DNA of 64,000 bases from Sialis fuliginosa (lineage: Eukaryota > Arthropoda > Insecta > Megaloptera > Sialidae): contig OY540818.1 of the NCBI GenBank assembly GCA_961205875.1, positions 1,038,001-1,102,000 of the forward strand. The letters are read 5' to 3'. The position numbers and the translations under genes are program-made. Every line of letters starts with the position of its first letter. Positions within the stretch are counted from its first letter, which is position 1. Below, piece after piece: positions 24,101 to 35,478 of the stretch. Below the pieces are notes generated by a model, which was not told the DNA's origin, made no database searches, and worked only from the letters and a program-made list of their open reading frames with translations.

Positions 24101-24783
24101 AGAAAATTTAGGTTATCAAATCTTAAACATATTAAAATAAAACGTGTTACTTACCTAATTATTTTGTACCCTTTCGAATATTTCATTTTCAATAATAGAA
24201 ATACAAAAACTATAAGATGACTTCAAGAATAGAGATAATTAATACATATCAACGTTCTAGATTTCTTAAAATTGTCAATTATAAAATAAGGTTAAAATAC
24301 ACTATGTAAACACACACATAAACTATTGCGAATTTGTGTGTACCAAATAGCGACGTTGTGACATTTCAGATTCTCTCTTTCCTTGTCTTATTGCCGGAAA
24401 CCGTAAGGGATAGACTATCAAAATATATACAATTAAATATACAAAGTCGATGGTGGCGTTCGGTGCGTAAAAACTCGGAACTAGCAATATACATGATCCG
24501 TTCAGGGCTCTATTTTTAAAGCGTCCACTTGCGTCAATTTGCCATTTTCTTTTTTGCTAATTAAAAACACTGGATATAAGTAAAGGGTTGTATTATACAT
24601 CAAAATCATTCTCATTATAACGCCGATGTCGATAATCCCACTTGGACGCTAAAAAGTATCATATGAACTGAGTTATAAAGGTTTTCAATAAAGCGTCCGA
24701 TATACGGACGCTACATATTTCAGGACGCTATATCTTATGCAATTGGGCAATATAACGACGCTGTATGGATAGCTGGACATATA
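21151..24783 (+). repeat. Repeat R copy 1, segment c
   Basis: Collinear with 49920-53562. It contains the second copy of an internal ~1.16-kb tandem duplication and then a long AT-rich tract. The last 300 bp carry clustered GGACGCT/AGCGTCC words, and the end is ATGGATAGCTGGACATATA. Short ORFs at 23909-24097 and 24334-24519 also occur in R copy 2, but lengths and frames differ (52684-52881), so I do not call them genes. Confidence 0.88.
22072..22380 (-). pseudogene. Possible exon remnants inside R
   Basis: Two open, acidic, non-repetitive stretches lie on the minus strand. One runs from about 22375 to a stop at 22066-22068 and includes SETFDLILSESDTIDNL. The other runs from about 22227 to a TAG at 22072-22074 and includes SEEPINELNMSGSVSHEDSE. 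A potential acceptor (TTGGTCAG) precedes the second. Composition is more protein-like than the surrounding R sequence, and the same stretches occur at about 50843-51150. No family recognised; this could be chance. Confidence 0.25.
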
Positions 24784-26302
24784 TACAGGTTGGGGCAATA
24801 GTGTGTGGAAGTTCAATAGCTCGTAGACCATAACAGATAATAAAAAAATTTCGAATGCAGATGTAAACTGTGGGTAAATGCGCATACATAGAAATTATTT
24901 TCAAATATACAGGGTGCTACAAAAAAGTGTGGCACGCTTAAGGTAATTTTTTTTAAATGGAATGCCCTGATTATTTTTGCATATTTAAAACTTCTCTTGG
25001 GATGTTTATTCATATCAAAAATATTAGCCCCATCTGATGTCCGGTTTAGACGTAATAATATATTTTTCAAAAAAATTGACTTTTACATTACTCCACTTAA
25101 AAATTCACCACTTCCGCGGCCGCAGCTTTGAAGACGAAGTTAAATATGGACCTTATTGTAGGAGGTTGGTGTGTACTTTTGCTTCAATATCTTTGAGCCA
25201 CCATGTACAGGGTGTTCAAAATTAATTTTCAAATTTTGAGAACTTCAAAGTTATTTTTCTCAACTATTTCAAATGGAACACCCTATATATTTTTTAATGA
25301 TGTTATGTAGAATTACATAACGAACATTTTTTGTTTGTTCATCCTTATGGTTATTTGTAACCATTTTTGAATTATTGAGCAAAAAGTACAAAAATCAACA
25401 ATATTTACTAAAAAAAGATTTTTTTTTTCAAATAAAATAAAACACTATGTACAGGATCTTCATGTTGCCCATAAAAACAGCTTGAATTTTTTACAACTAG
25501 CAAACAGACGCTTTATTGTTTTATTGAACACAAACAACCAAAATAATTTACAATCATATAAATTCATTAATGAGCAGTGTGAAATTGAGACAGAAACATA
25601 AAATGCTGTTTTTATGGGCAACATGAAGATCCTGTACATAGTGTTTTATTTTATTTGAGAAAAAATTAATTTTTTTTAGTAAATATTGTTGATTTTTGTA
25701 CTTTTTTTTCAATAATTCAAAAATGGTTACAAATAACCATAAGGATGAACAAACAAAAAATGTTCGTTTGGTAATTCTACATAACATCATTAAAAAATAT
25801 ATAGGGTGTTCCATTTGAAATAGTTGAGAAAAATAACTTTGAAGTTCTCAAAATTTGAAAATTAATTTTGAACACCCTGTACATGGTGGCTCAAAGATAT
25901 TGAAGCAAAAGTATACACCAACCTCTTACAATAAGGTCCATATTTAATTTCGTCTTCAAAGCTGCGGCCGCGGAAGTGGTGAATTTTTAAGTGGAGTAAT
26001 GTAAAAGTCAATTTTTTTGAAAAATATATTATTACGTCTAAACCGGACATCAGATGGGGCTAATATTTTTGATATGAATAAACATCCCAAGAGAAGGTTT
26101 AAATATGCAAAAATAATCAGGGCATTCCATTTAAAAAAATTTACCTTAAGCGTGCCACACTTTTTTGTAGCACCCTGTACATTTGAAAATAATTTCTATG
26201 TATGCGCATTTACCCACAGTTTCCATCTACATTAGAATTTTTTTTTTATCTGTTATGGTCTACGAGCTATCGAACTTCCACACACTATTGCCCCACCCTG
26301 TA
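24784..26302. mobile_element. 1.5-kb nested palindrome with TACAGG ends
   Basis: Outer ends TACAGGTTGGGGCAATAGTG...CACTATTGCCCCACCCTGTA lie next to TA. Inside the ~700-bp arms are further mirrored ends: TACAGGGTGCTAC (24908) with GTAGCACCCTGTA (26180), and ACAGGGTGTTCAA (25207) with TTGAACACCCTGT (25883). The centre is near 25540. CAGGGTG-type ends and TA targets are typical of mariner-like MITEs. The ORFs inside are shadows of the arms. Confidence 0.8.
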
Positions 26303-26324
26303 TATATATATATATATATATATA
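26303..26324. repeat. (TA)n microsatellite split by a Helitron
   Basis: TA units continue on the other side of the Helitron at 27223-27230, so the Helitron inserted between A and T of one tract. Confidence 0.9.
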
Positions 26325-27151
26325 CTAGCTGGGCCCACGCGGCTTCGCTCGCGTAGACTACGGAATTATTGTTTAGGATTTTTGAAAAATATAGTTTAAA
26401 TAATTAAGTACAAACACGATTAGTTATTATTGTAATAATAATTTATCAATACCTAAATTACCTAACAAAAACGAATCAGAAGAAAAAAGTACAAATAATT
26501 TGTGTTCTGTTTAAATTTAAATGTTAATTATTGAAACAAAATAAACACAAACGATCAGCCGAGGGACTCCGAATAACAACCGAGCGTACGCGAATCCAGT
26601 CTGATGTACTCGCTTCGATGCGGCACGACACCATACATTTAAGATATTATCTTTATAAATATATTTTAAGATATTTTCTAAACTATACGACCAAATTGGA
26701 TGCTGTAAATGGCAAACTATATCTACATTAAGAACTTATGACGATGAAATCATTTATTTCGATATGGATTAATGTTTTGCAGGTCATAAGTCCATGTAAA
26801 CAAAACCCAAATATTTTATGTTTTCTTTGTAACATAAAAGCAGTCATTGTGGCTTAAATATAAAAGTTAGACATATCGTGTCGCTGACTTAATTGTAGAA
26901 CTTTTGATTCTACACAATTCTTTAATACATTATTTTGTTCTATATTGAACGGTTTAGGCAGCGTATTACAAAACAGCGCGCCGACGGCAAAATTTTTTCC
27001 GACTTGATTTACTATTATCGTCACTGCTTTGTTGTTATGTTACCGAACGTAAAAAAATATAGCCTATAACCTGGCCAGAGAACGTACCTATGAATTAAAA
27101 AAAAAACTCGTAAATCGGATAAGTGGTTCTCGAGTGATAAGGTAACTAACG

Positions 27152-27193
<42 letters not shown>

Positions 27194-27222
27194 GAGACGT
27201 TGAGCTTTATATATATTAAGGA
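26325..27222 (-). mobile_element. Small non-autonomous Helitron (898 bp)
   Basis: On the minus strand it starts TCCTTAATATATATAAAG (27222 downward) and ends ...CCCAGCTAG at 26325, with a hairpin ACGCG-loop-CGCGT just before the end. It lies between A and T of a (TA)n tract without target duplication. A (GACA)n-type run sits near its 5' end (27146-27190). No Rep/helicase coding. The 66-residue ORF at 26531-26731 is not recognised. Confidence 0.85.
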
Positions 27223-27230
27223 TATATATA

Positions 27231-27426
27231 TGTCCAGCGTATTTTTTGAGACACCCTTTTTTTGTTATTGAAAAACTTGTAAAATACATCTCCGAATCAA
27301 AAAACAATTTAATTTTAATTTTTATTACAATATTTTAGCCGTTAAACTATTTCTTCTATTTAACGTATGTTCCGGGATCATCATCAACGAAATGTATTTT
27401 TTGAGGACATGTCCTTGAATCATACA
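27231..27426 (+). repeat. Repeat S, left copy, segment a
   Basis: Begins TGTCCAGCGTATTTTTTGAGACACC after (TA)n and matches, inverted, the end of S at about 46385-46580. It is interrupted after ...ATCATACA by the 8-kb Helitron. Confidence 0.9.
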
Positions 27427-28458
27427 TCTACTATATATAATGAAGTGTCCTGACTCACTGATAATCATTTTTTTGACCATTTCCACTCATCGGAGAACCT
27501 TGAAATTTGGTATATACATTCCTTGGGGGTAAAAAATAACAACTAGTGGGCCTTTTTTGAAAAAGTTCATAAATGGGGTGACAAGGGGCCCCCAATTTTT
27601 CAAAAAAAAAGTTAGAATTTTTTAATTATTTTTTTTATATTCCTTGGGCGATATAATGTAAGGTTCAAATTTCAGATTTAAAAAAAAATAAAAAAAAGGA
27701 AAAAAAAAGTTTTGATGTAAAAAAGTATCAAAACGAAAACCGATATTAGATTTTTTTAATTTTTTTCAAATACTTTGGTTAATTGACAACCATGAACCCG
27801 TGTCTGATTTTTGAAAAAGATATATTAAAGAGGAGAAAATAAACAAAATACGTTTACATATAATGCGCTTTAAGCATTTACTAAATTAATTGCAAATGTC
27901 GTAACTATGGATACATTATATTTTATTGATTATTTTAAAAAAATTTAAATGTCAGTGGCCATTTAAAATTTTGAAGTGAACAATAAAATATAACAAAAAA
28001 GAAATATAAAGAACATAACGAATGAAAAAATATGCACAACTCTAATGTAATATATAATTAAAATTTTCATAAATAAATTTGACAAAAAAATTGAAGACAA
28101 ACAATTACAGCATTCGGACACAATTCGACCAACATTCGGCGATAGATATGTGTTCCCGGTACAAATAAAAATTAAGTATATAATGACATTTTTTTAATCT
28201 TAAGTCCACAGAATATACTACTAAGCAGAAGAGTCATAAGGATACGATGGCCATGGTCATAAAATTTTACTTCATATGAACTACCCTCAGAGGCGCCACT
28301 TGTACTGATTTGCGCCGCGTTACCTAGATTACGTGTTTAAAATTATGCATAATAATATTTACCTTTTGTTTTCTGTCATTTTCAATTCTCATTATTAATG
28401 AAAATTTTCTAACACAATGTTTAAAGTTTTATTGTGTATAGAATTATTATTGAAAAGG

Positions 28459-28919
28459 TAAGTGCAATAATATATATTCAAAAAAGTGTCTAGCTACCTA
28501 CTACCTATTGTTTTTTATGTATAAGTGTAAATTGTTATTAAACGATACTATCCTATCCGGGGAAAAAACAAATTTAGATTTACAGGGATTAAATAAGATC
28601 TGTGAAGATCCAGGAGCGGACTAAGGAAAAATATAGTCCTAAGCAAGGTTGCGGGCTTCGTTAAATTAAAATCAACATCATTTTTTTAGAAAATTTAATT
28701 TAAAAATTGACCGCATTAATATCTAAAGAATTTTTTGTTCTCTTCCACTTTTAAAAAATCCGGGCCTTCAGAAATTACGGGCCCTAGGTAATTGCCCAGT
28801 CTACTTAGGCCAAAGTCCACTCCTGCGAGATTTAAGATCAAATTAAATCGTTAAAATTGTCAACAAATAATTATGATATGTATAATTTAATGTATTAATT
28901 AATTTATTTTTTATTTAGA
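28459..28919 (+). other. Probable 5' intron of the THAP gene
   Basis: Strong donor GAAAAG|GTAAGTG and AT-rich acceptor TTTTTATTTAG just before the start codon. Retention of an intron means a genomic segment, not an mRNA copy, was captured. Confidence 0.5.
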
Positions 28920-28921
28920 AA

Positions 28922-29444
28922 ATGTCCTGCAAATACAGAAAATGTGTAGTGAAAGTGTGCAAAGAAAGTTCAAATATGAAACCTACCATACAAATGCAAC
29001 GTTTTACAAAAAAAAAACAGAACCTACAAAATATATGGCTGGGGAACATAAACGAAATAGATTTATTTAATTTAACAAAATCAAAATTAAGTAGTTTAAT
29101 GATATGCGATAAGCACTTTTCCACATTTCAGTACGAGACGTCCGAGAGGAAAAAATTAAATTTTAATGCAGTGCCAACATTAAATTTACAGTCAAGTATA
29201 GAAGTAAATTCCAATCTAACGCCATCATATTGCTTTGTGCCACAAACCATGACGAACGTAGTTAACGAGAAAAACCGTATGTATAAGTAATATTTTTTTT
29301 AAAACACGACAGTCAAATTACTTATATTTATTTTGAATGATTGTATGTATGCAATTAATTCATATACTGTATTTCACAGAAAAAGAAAATAAGTATTTGA
29401 GATTTAATGTAGGCTTTAATGTAGGATTTAAAATTATTTTTTAA
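28922..29444 (+). CDS. THAP-type zinc-finger protein, small gene captured in Helitron
   Basis: The Met at 28922 lies two codons after an acceptor (TTTATTTAG, 28911-28919). A matching donor, GAAAAG|GTAAGTG, sits at 28458/28459, so a 5' untranslated exon is likely. The 122-residue frame shows the C2CH THAP pattern: Cys3, Cys8, Phe28, Trp39, Cys62-x2-His65 followed by Phe66, and the closing AVPT (83-86). THAP domains bind DNA in the nucleus and occur in host regulators and P-like transposases. A donor (AACC|GTATGT at 29276) and acceptor (TTTCACAG at 29379) would extend the frame in phase to TAA at 29442-29444; otherwise it stops at 29290. Little follows the THAP domain, so it is either a truncated capture or a tiny DNA-binding protein. 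A polyadenylation-like AATAAA lies near 29750. Confidence 0.75.
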
Positions 29445-30079
29445 ATTTTTAAGCAAGTAGGTACTGTAAAAATCTACATGTTATATTTATATGAATTTCA
29501 AAAATTCTAATTGTATTTTTATAATATTGTTTGTTGTTTTATAATTATTACTACATTATCATTAATTGTGCCTATGATTAAATTAATTATACCTGTCTAT
29601 ATATATCTGTTAATTGTTGTTTGTTTGATTTTAATATATTATTAATGTTCTTACTGTTATAAAATTTGTTAGTGTACCTGTATATTTTATATAGAATATG
29701 TATATAATATAATATTTTTTGTACTGTATAATATAAATAATTTTTTTAAATAAAATCAGTTAATATTAATATAACCTATTATTTTAAATGCATTTAAACA
29801 TTTTCAGAAAATTTTCAACATGATAACTTTGTATTACTACTGATAATATAAAAATATATTAAATAAAATAATAATTATATAATAAATAATTTAATTTATA
29901 AATCCCGCCGATGATTTTAGTTTTCATATTAAACGCTAGATGCACAAAATTATATTTTTATGAGTAGCCCTTCTTTTATTTTTTAGTTCATATGAACGAA
30001 CCCTAGAGGCGCTGTGGCCACAATATTTAACATTATATGTCCCTTCTACTTGTATATGTTCTGTGTTAAGTCATTTGGC

Positions 30080-32519
30080 GTGTTCACACCGAAAAAACAA
30101 AACACGAACATCGTGTCTTTTAGACAAAATGTCTACAAATTTTAAAAACAGAGTGTTCACACCGAAAAAACACTCGAAAAACGACAAAACAGGAACATGT
30201 TTTCACGGACAAAATTGCAACTTTTTACCAACATTTCGCCAACAAGACCTCATTAAGGGGATAACAAAATATAAACATGTCATTTTTGGCGTTTACACCA
30301 ACAAAAACAAAACAGCAACATATTTTGATTGACATTTTAACAACATGTAATAAAACAGACCCTTAGTATCGGACAGATTTGTACAAAAAAGACACTGTTT
30401 TTGTTATCCATTTCATATGGAAAACAAATTGTTTTTTTTATTTTATATTGGAGAAATACGTACTATTTTCAACCGTTGAGTTATCAGTTTTTTGATATTA
30501 TCAAAATAAAACTAGTAATTACATTTTTAATAACTTATAAAATATAACGCAGTAACAAAATCCATCAACAAATTTTAATTATCTAATTCAGTAATTGATT
30601 AATTAATTAAATACTAAATAATAATAACCTTAACAATAGAAAACATTTCAAAGTTTATTATTATTAATAATTTAATAAAATATTTTCTATAAAGGAAATT
30701 TAATATATTATTATATTATTTATATGTATATGTTGTATAAATATTTTATATAATTACTTATATTATATTTTAAATAATTATAATATATAATATTTAAGTA
30801 CTATAAAGTTTACCCGAGACTCACGACTCTTTTATTATTATTATTAAACGGTGAGAGATATTTAAAAAAATTTATAAACAAATTTCATTTAAAAAAATGA
30901 TGTATAATTTTAATTGATGTAAATAGTTCTAATAGATTTTCAAATAAAAATTTAACACTTTATAGGTGTCCTAAAATTCACTGTTAAGTACTTGCTACGT
31001 TTCCGAAATCGATTAGTTTTCAAATAGGAGTACAGATGGTTTATGATTTATTATTCATTTGTATGCATATACAAATAACATTTCCTTTAAATAGTATCCT
31101 CTCTATACCTAAAGTAATAATACCTAGTACCATTATGGTATTAACCTGTGTCTTACCAAATTTAAATATTTATAAAATCATAAATCTCTATATGGATTAT
31201 AAAATATTTTATAAACTCCAAAACTATATTAAAGCTATAAAAAGAGCATTTAGTTAAACTTGGTAATACCGGGCGTAAGTATTCTGTTTTCTTAAGTTAG
31301 TTGGACAATTTGTATCCCTCTACAGGGCGAATCAATTTAATCAAAAATATAAAAATATGTCGATGTATGATATGAATCAATAAATTTGATTAATTTTAAT
31401 TTATATAAGATATTTAAAAAAAAAGATATTCAAATTTTAAATATTGAAAAATCAAAACTAATTAACTAAATACTTTTTAAAATACTATAATATGTATATC
31501 ATGCACGTGCAAAGTAAAGAAAAAATGTATTGTTAAAATATTATTACACATAGGCAATAAATCAACCTTTTCTCAGTTTATATTTCTATAGATGCATATG
31601 ACAATACAGGGGTGTACAATCAGTACAATAGACATGATGCCAGTAACAAAGTATCACTGAAATTATGATTTTAAATAATGAATTAGGTTAAAAAGATTCT
31701 AAAAAATGTATTTATTTTTATATTAAAAGCGAGATTAATATAATTTTTTTTAAATAAAAACACAAAATACAGCAATCCGCCATGTTAAATGGAACACCAA
31801 TCAGAGTGAATGTCGTTACGCCTAAGTAAACATCATTTTGTTTCATTAATATAATTATTATTATAAATAATTTTATGATTTTAAATTAGCAGTTTGCTCA
31901 GTTTTGTGTTACCAAAATTAAAACCGAGAAACGTTAGCGATGGAAAAAGGATTTATTATTGTTGACAAGGAGTGTTTACATAGGCGTGACGTCAAAAATG
32001 CGCTATGACATCTGCGAGCGTTTTGGCGTTAAATTCAAAATTAGTTTTAAAAGGGTCAATTTTTTCTTTGGCAAAGGTTTCGTAATTACTATTCCTCCGT
32101 TGGTAATAATAATACATTTTTACTGCATAGTATACGTTTAATAAAATTCATAAAAATCAATATAAAAAACATAAAACTTTTCATTTTTTTACAAAAATAG
32201 TGATATGTTTCTAATTTTGTGAAGATTGGTGAGTCTTATGTTTTGTTTTTAATTTTTATTATACTTCATATTACATTAAAATAAAATTAAAATAACATTC
32301 TAAATATTATGTTGGACAACCCTGTATTCTTGTCAATAGAAACATGTTTTTTTTGGTGTGAACGCTCTAAAAACATTTGTCGAAATTTTGTTAAAATTAC
32401 GTGTTTGTGTTTTGTTTTTTAAGAACAAAACACAAACTGTGTCAATAGAGACAAGTTGCAATTTTGTTGTAAAAATGTTCCTGTTTTGTCTTTTATCAAC
32501 TGTTTTTTCGGTGTGAACA
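30080..32519. mobile_element. DNA transposon remnant with GTGTTCACACCG ends
   Basis: Inverted ends GTGTTCACACCGAAAAAAC (left, 30080) and GTTTTTTCGGTGTGAACAC (right, to 32519). Further copies of the word GTGTTCACACCG and of AAAACAGGAACAT lie within 150 bp of the left end, and related words occur near the right end. The AT-rich interior has no transposase. The 89-residue ORF at 30063-30332 is a product of these repeats. Target duplication not resolved, so the superfamily is open. Confidence 0.6.
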
Positions 32520-33092
32520 CCACAATTGAATTATCAATATTTTTACTTTCATAGGTATAGGTATTTTATTATATTTATTTGTAATCATAAATATCAGAAG
32601 AATTTATATAATTTCAAATTAACATTGTAATTTTAAATGATATTATTTTAATTGTTGTTTGAAACTGTATATCTGTCATCTTTACCCAATGTACTAACCT
32701 AAAATGTACATTTACAAAATTAAAACAAGATGTTGATTTATTGCAAATTGTTACGAAAGCTTCATTCAATTGACAAGACCTATATTTGATTGTAATTAAT
32801 TAATTAATTGTACAAAGGGTGTACGAGTATCTACAAGAGCTAATAATGTATTTATATAGACACATTGATGAATTTTTGAAAGACACGAGCAGAAAAACCA
32901 AAAATGAAATTATTTTTAATATTCATAAAATGTTCAAATCATGTAAGTACATGATGTAATACAATACATGTACCAGAAGTCATAAAATAATTTTTTGTCG
33001 TTGTCATATCAGAAACAAATGTCATAATATGTATTTAGTATACAATATATTTTCATACGACAAGAGTTGAAAACGCATCGTAAACAAATATA

Positions 33093-33381
33093 CAGGTAAT
33101 CCTCGACTTATAATTGTCTTTGTCTCTTTCTTACATGCACATATTACATAAATGAAACAAACAGTTCCGGGAATTTCCCAAAAATGTAATTTATTATTAT
33201 TTATGTAGATATTTTTGGGAACCCGCAACTGTTTGTTATGTATAGAAAATGCGATTCGCTTCACATCAAGGAAAACGTCCAAAGCAAAAATATGTACATA
33301 TTGTACGTGTTAACTTACAACTTATTCTATTTACGATCGATGTTTAGAAACCTATCTCGGTTGTAAGTCGAGGAATACCTG
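33093..33381. mobile_element. Mariner-type MITE, 289 bp
   Basis: Ends CAGGTAATCCTCGACTTA...TAAGTCGAGGAATACCTG in inverted orientation, flanked by TA on both sides. No coding capacity. Confidence 0.75.
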
Positions 33382-34525
33382 TACTACGATATATAACGTA
33401 TGTCTTATCAGTTTAAGCGTAAAAAATATCAAAGTTAATATTCAATGTTTTTAAATGCTGCGAGAAGTTCAAACATGCTTGACTGATTTAAATTTACTTT
33501 TTTCCTTATTTTATATATTACTTACAAAATAACCAAGACGTTCCATTAAAATTTCAGGATTTGTGAAGTGTTCTGTCGTAGGAAAAGTTTAGGAAGCACT
33601 GTTCTACATCATACTTCAATATCAACCAAATTGAGTTATTGAGGGTAAAAAATATATTGAAAAAACCTCATAGATAAACCATATTTAGTTTGTGCAATAA
33701 AGTTTTAACAGGTACGATTTTTCTAAAATATCTTAAAATTAATAAAATTAAAATTGATAAAAGCCCAGCTCTAATGAATAAATAAGAAAGCACTCCGTCA
33801 CAGCACTATATTATTCCGTCGCGGGAAAGTACCTACCATATAGGCCAGTCAGGATCCACTCAGGGCTAGCTACGTCACTGGTTACGATACTATATTATTG
33901 TTGGTTACGATATTTCATAAAACAGATATCGGTGCTTAGAATACATTGTCTGGAGGAATACGATAAAAGTTTTAACAGATTTTTTAGCAGAAAAGAGAAT
34001 TTTGTCGCTTATATATGAGATTTTTAGAATCGATAACTCAATTTCGCAAAAAGTGTATCTTACGATACTTTGCCTTGGAGGGGACGATATAGAAATAATT
34101 TAACCAGGTATGTTATAATTTAGGTATATAAAAACATAGTACCTAGCCATGGAATACGGAATTTTATAATTTACGGTTTCAATATTTTATTTTATTAATT
34201 TAGGTTACTATGATTATGTCTCTTTAAAATATTTTGTCGAACAATTAAATGATTTTTGACACATATTAACAATTAAATATTTTGAAATGCCTATATTGAT
34301 TGAAAATTTAAATATGAAGAAACATTTCACTTCTATGAAAGGTAAAATATCGAAATTAATTATTAGGTTTGGTGTAAATTTTTCGAAACACAATTTTTCG
34401 AATCACAATTTTTCAAATCAAAATTCTTCGAATGAACAATTTTTCGAAAAATTTAAGTTTTATTGTTCAAATTTTAATTAGTTAATAAAATATTAAGTAA
34501 AGTAATATTTGGACATTTTACGATA

Positions 34526-35478
34526 TCCATACTAATATTATAAATGCGAAAGTGTGTTTGTCTGTCTGTTTTCTGTTTGTTACCTTTTCACGGCTAAACC
34601 GCTTTACCGATTTTGATGAAATTTGGCAGTGAGATAGCTTGCATCCCGAGGACGGACATAAGCTATTTCGTATCTTAAAAATTCAACCCCTAAGAAATTG
34701 CAAGGGGTGGAAATTTTTTAATTTTTTTTAGTAATTATTATTTTACCCCCCGATACATATGAAGGGTTGTAAGTGGTTTTATTCGATCCGGCGGGAAAAA
34801 TACCACGGGGGCGTAGGTTTTAGGGGGCAAAACAACCCTCTATCTCGCATAGGAGCCGAGATATTTACGATTTTGTATAATGAAAGAAAACTAAAAATAA
34901 GAAAAATTTAATATTTTACCCCCTGTCACATATGAAGAGTTGTAATTGATTACATTCGATCTGGCGGGCAAAAATACTACGGAAGAGGGATTATTAGGGG
35001 GACAAAACAACCCCTTATCTTACATAGGAGTCGCGACTTATATTATAAATGCGAAAGTGTATCTCTCAGTCTGTCTATTTGTTACCTGTTCACGACTAAA
35101 CTGCTTTACCGATTTTGATGAAATTTGGCAGTGAGATGGCTTACATCCCAAGGACGGATTAAGGCTATTTCATATCTCGAAAATTCAACCCCTAAGGAAT
35201 TGCAAGGGGGAGGAAAATTTTAAATTTTTTTTAGTAATTAATATTTTACCCGTTACATATGAAGGGTTGTAAGTGGTTTTATTCGATCCAGCGGGAAAAA
35301 TACCACGGGGGTGGGGGTTTTAGGGCGGAAAAACCCCTCTATCTCGCATAGGAGCCGACACATTTACGATTTTGTATAATTAAAGAAAACTAAAAATAAG
35401 ATAAATTTAATATTTTACCCCCTGTCACATATGAAGGGTTTCGAAATCCACGCGAGCGAAGTCGCGGGTAGCAGCTAG
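34526..35478 (+). mobile_element. Inner Helitron family B (953 bp)
   Basis: Begins TCCATACTAATATTATAAA, has 'gttaccttttcacggctaaacc' and 'gattttgatgaaatttggcag' segments followed by ~175-bp monomers with 'atccggcgggaaaaatacc', and ends with a hairpin and CTAG. Its 5' end lies between A and T at 34525/34526. Its 3' end is also the 3' end of the 8-kb insertion. Confidence 0.8.

Larger units (their letters stand above)
27427..35478 (+). mobile_element. 8.05-kb chimeric Helitron carrying a THAP gene
   Basis: Starts TCTACTATATATAATGAAG and ends ...GTAGCAGCTAG, with the hairpin CGCGA-loop-TCGCG shortly before the end. The inverted S copy near 46390 shows the exact empty site, ATACA|TTAGA, so the insertion is between A and T with no target duplication, as Helitrons do. 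It encodes no Rep/helicase. Inside are a THAP-domain gene (28440-29444), a transposon with GTGTTCACACC ends (30080-32519), a mariner-type MITE (33093-33381) and, at the 3' end, a complete smaller Helitron (34526-35478) that shares the same terminus. Confidence 0.85.

Noticed and set aside
25037..26235. Mirrored ORF pairs (62-85 residues) in the nested palindrome
   Set aside because: They exist twice only because the arms are inverted copies; no domain, and they span MITE ends.
27146..27190. (GACA)n run considered as a CRISPR-like or satellite array
   Set aside because: A simple tetranucleotide run inside the 5' part of a Helitron; no spacers.
30063..30332. 89-residue ORF at the edge of the GTGTTCACACC transposon
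   Set aside because: Codes through repeated subterminal words and crosses the element border.
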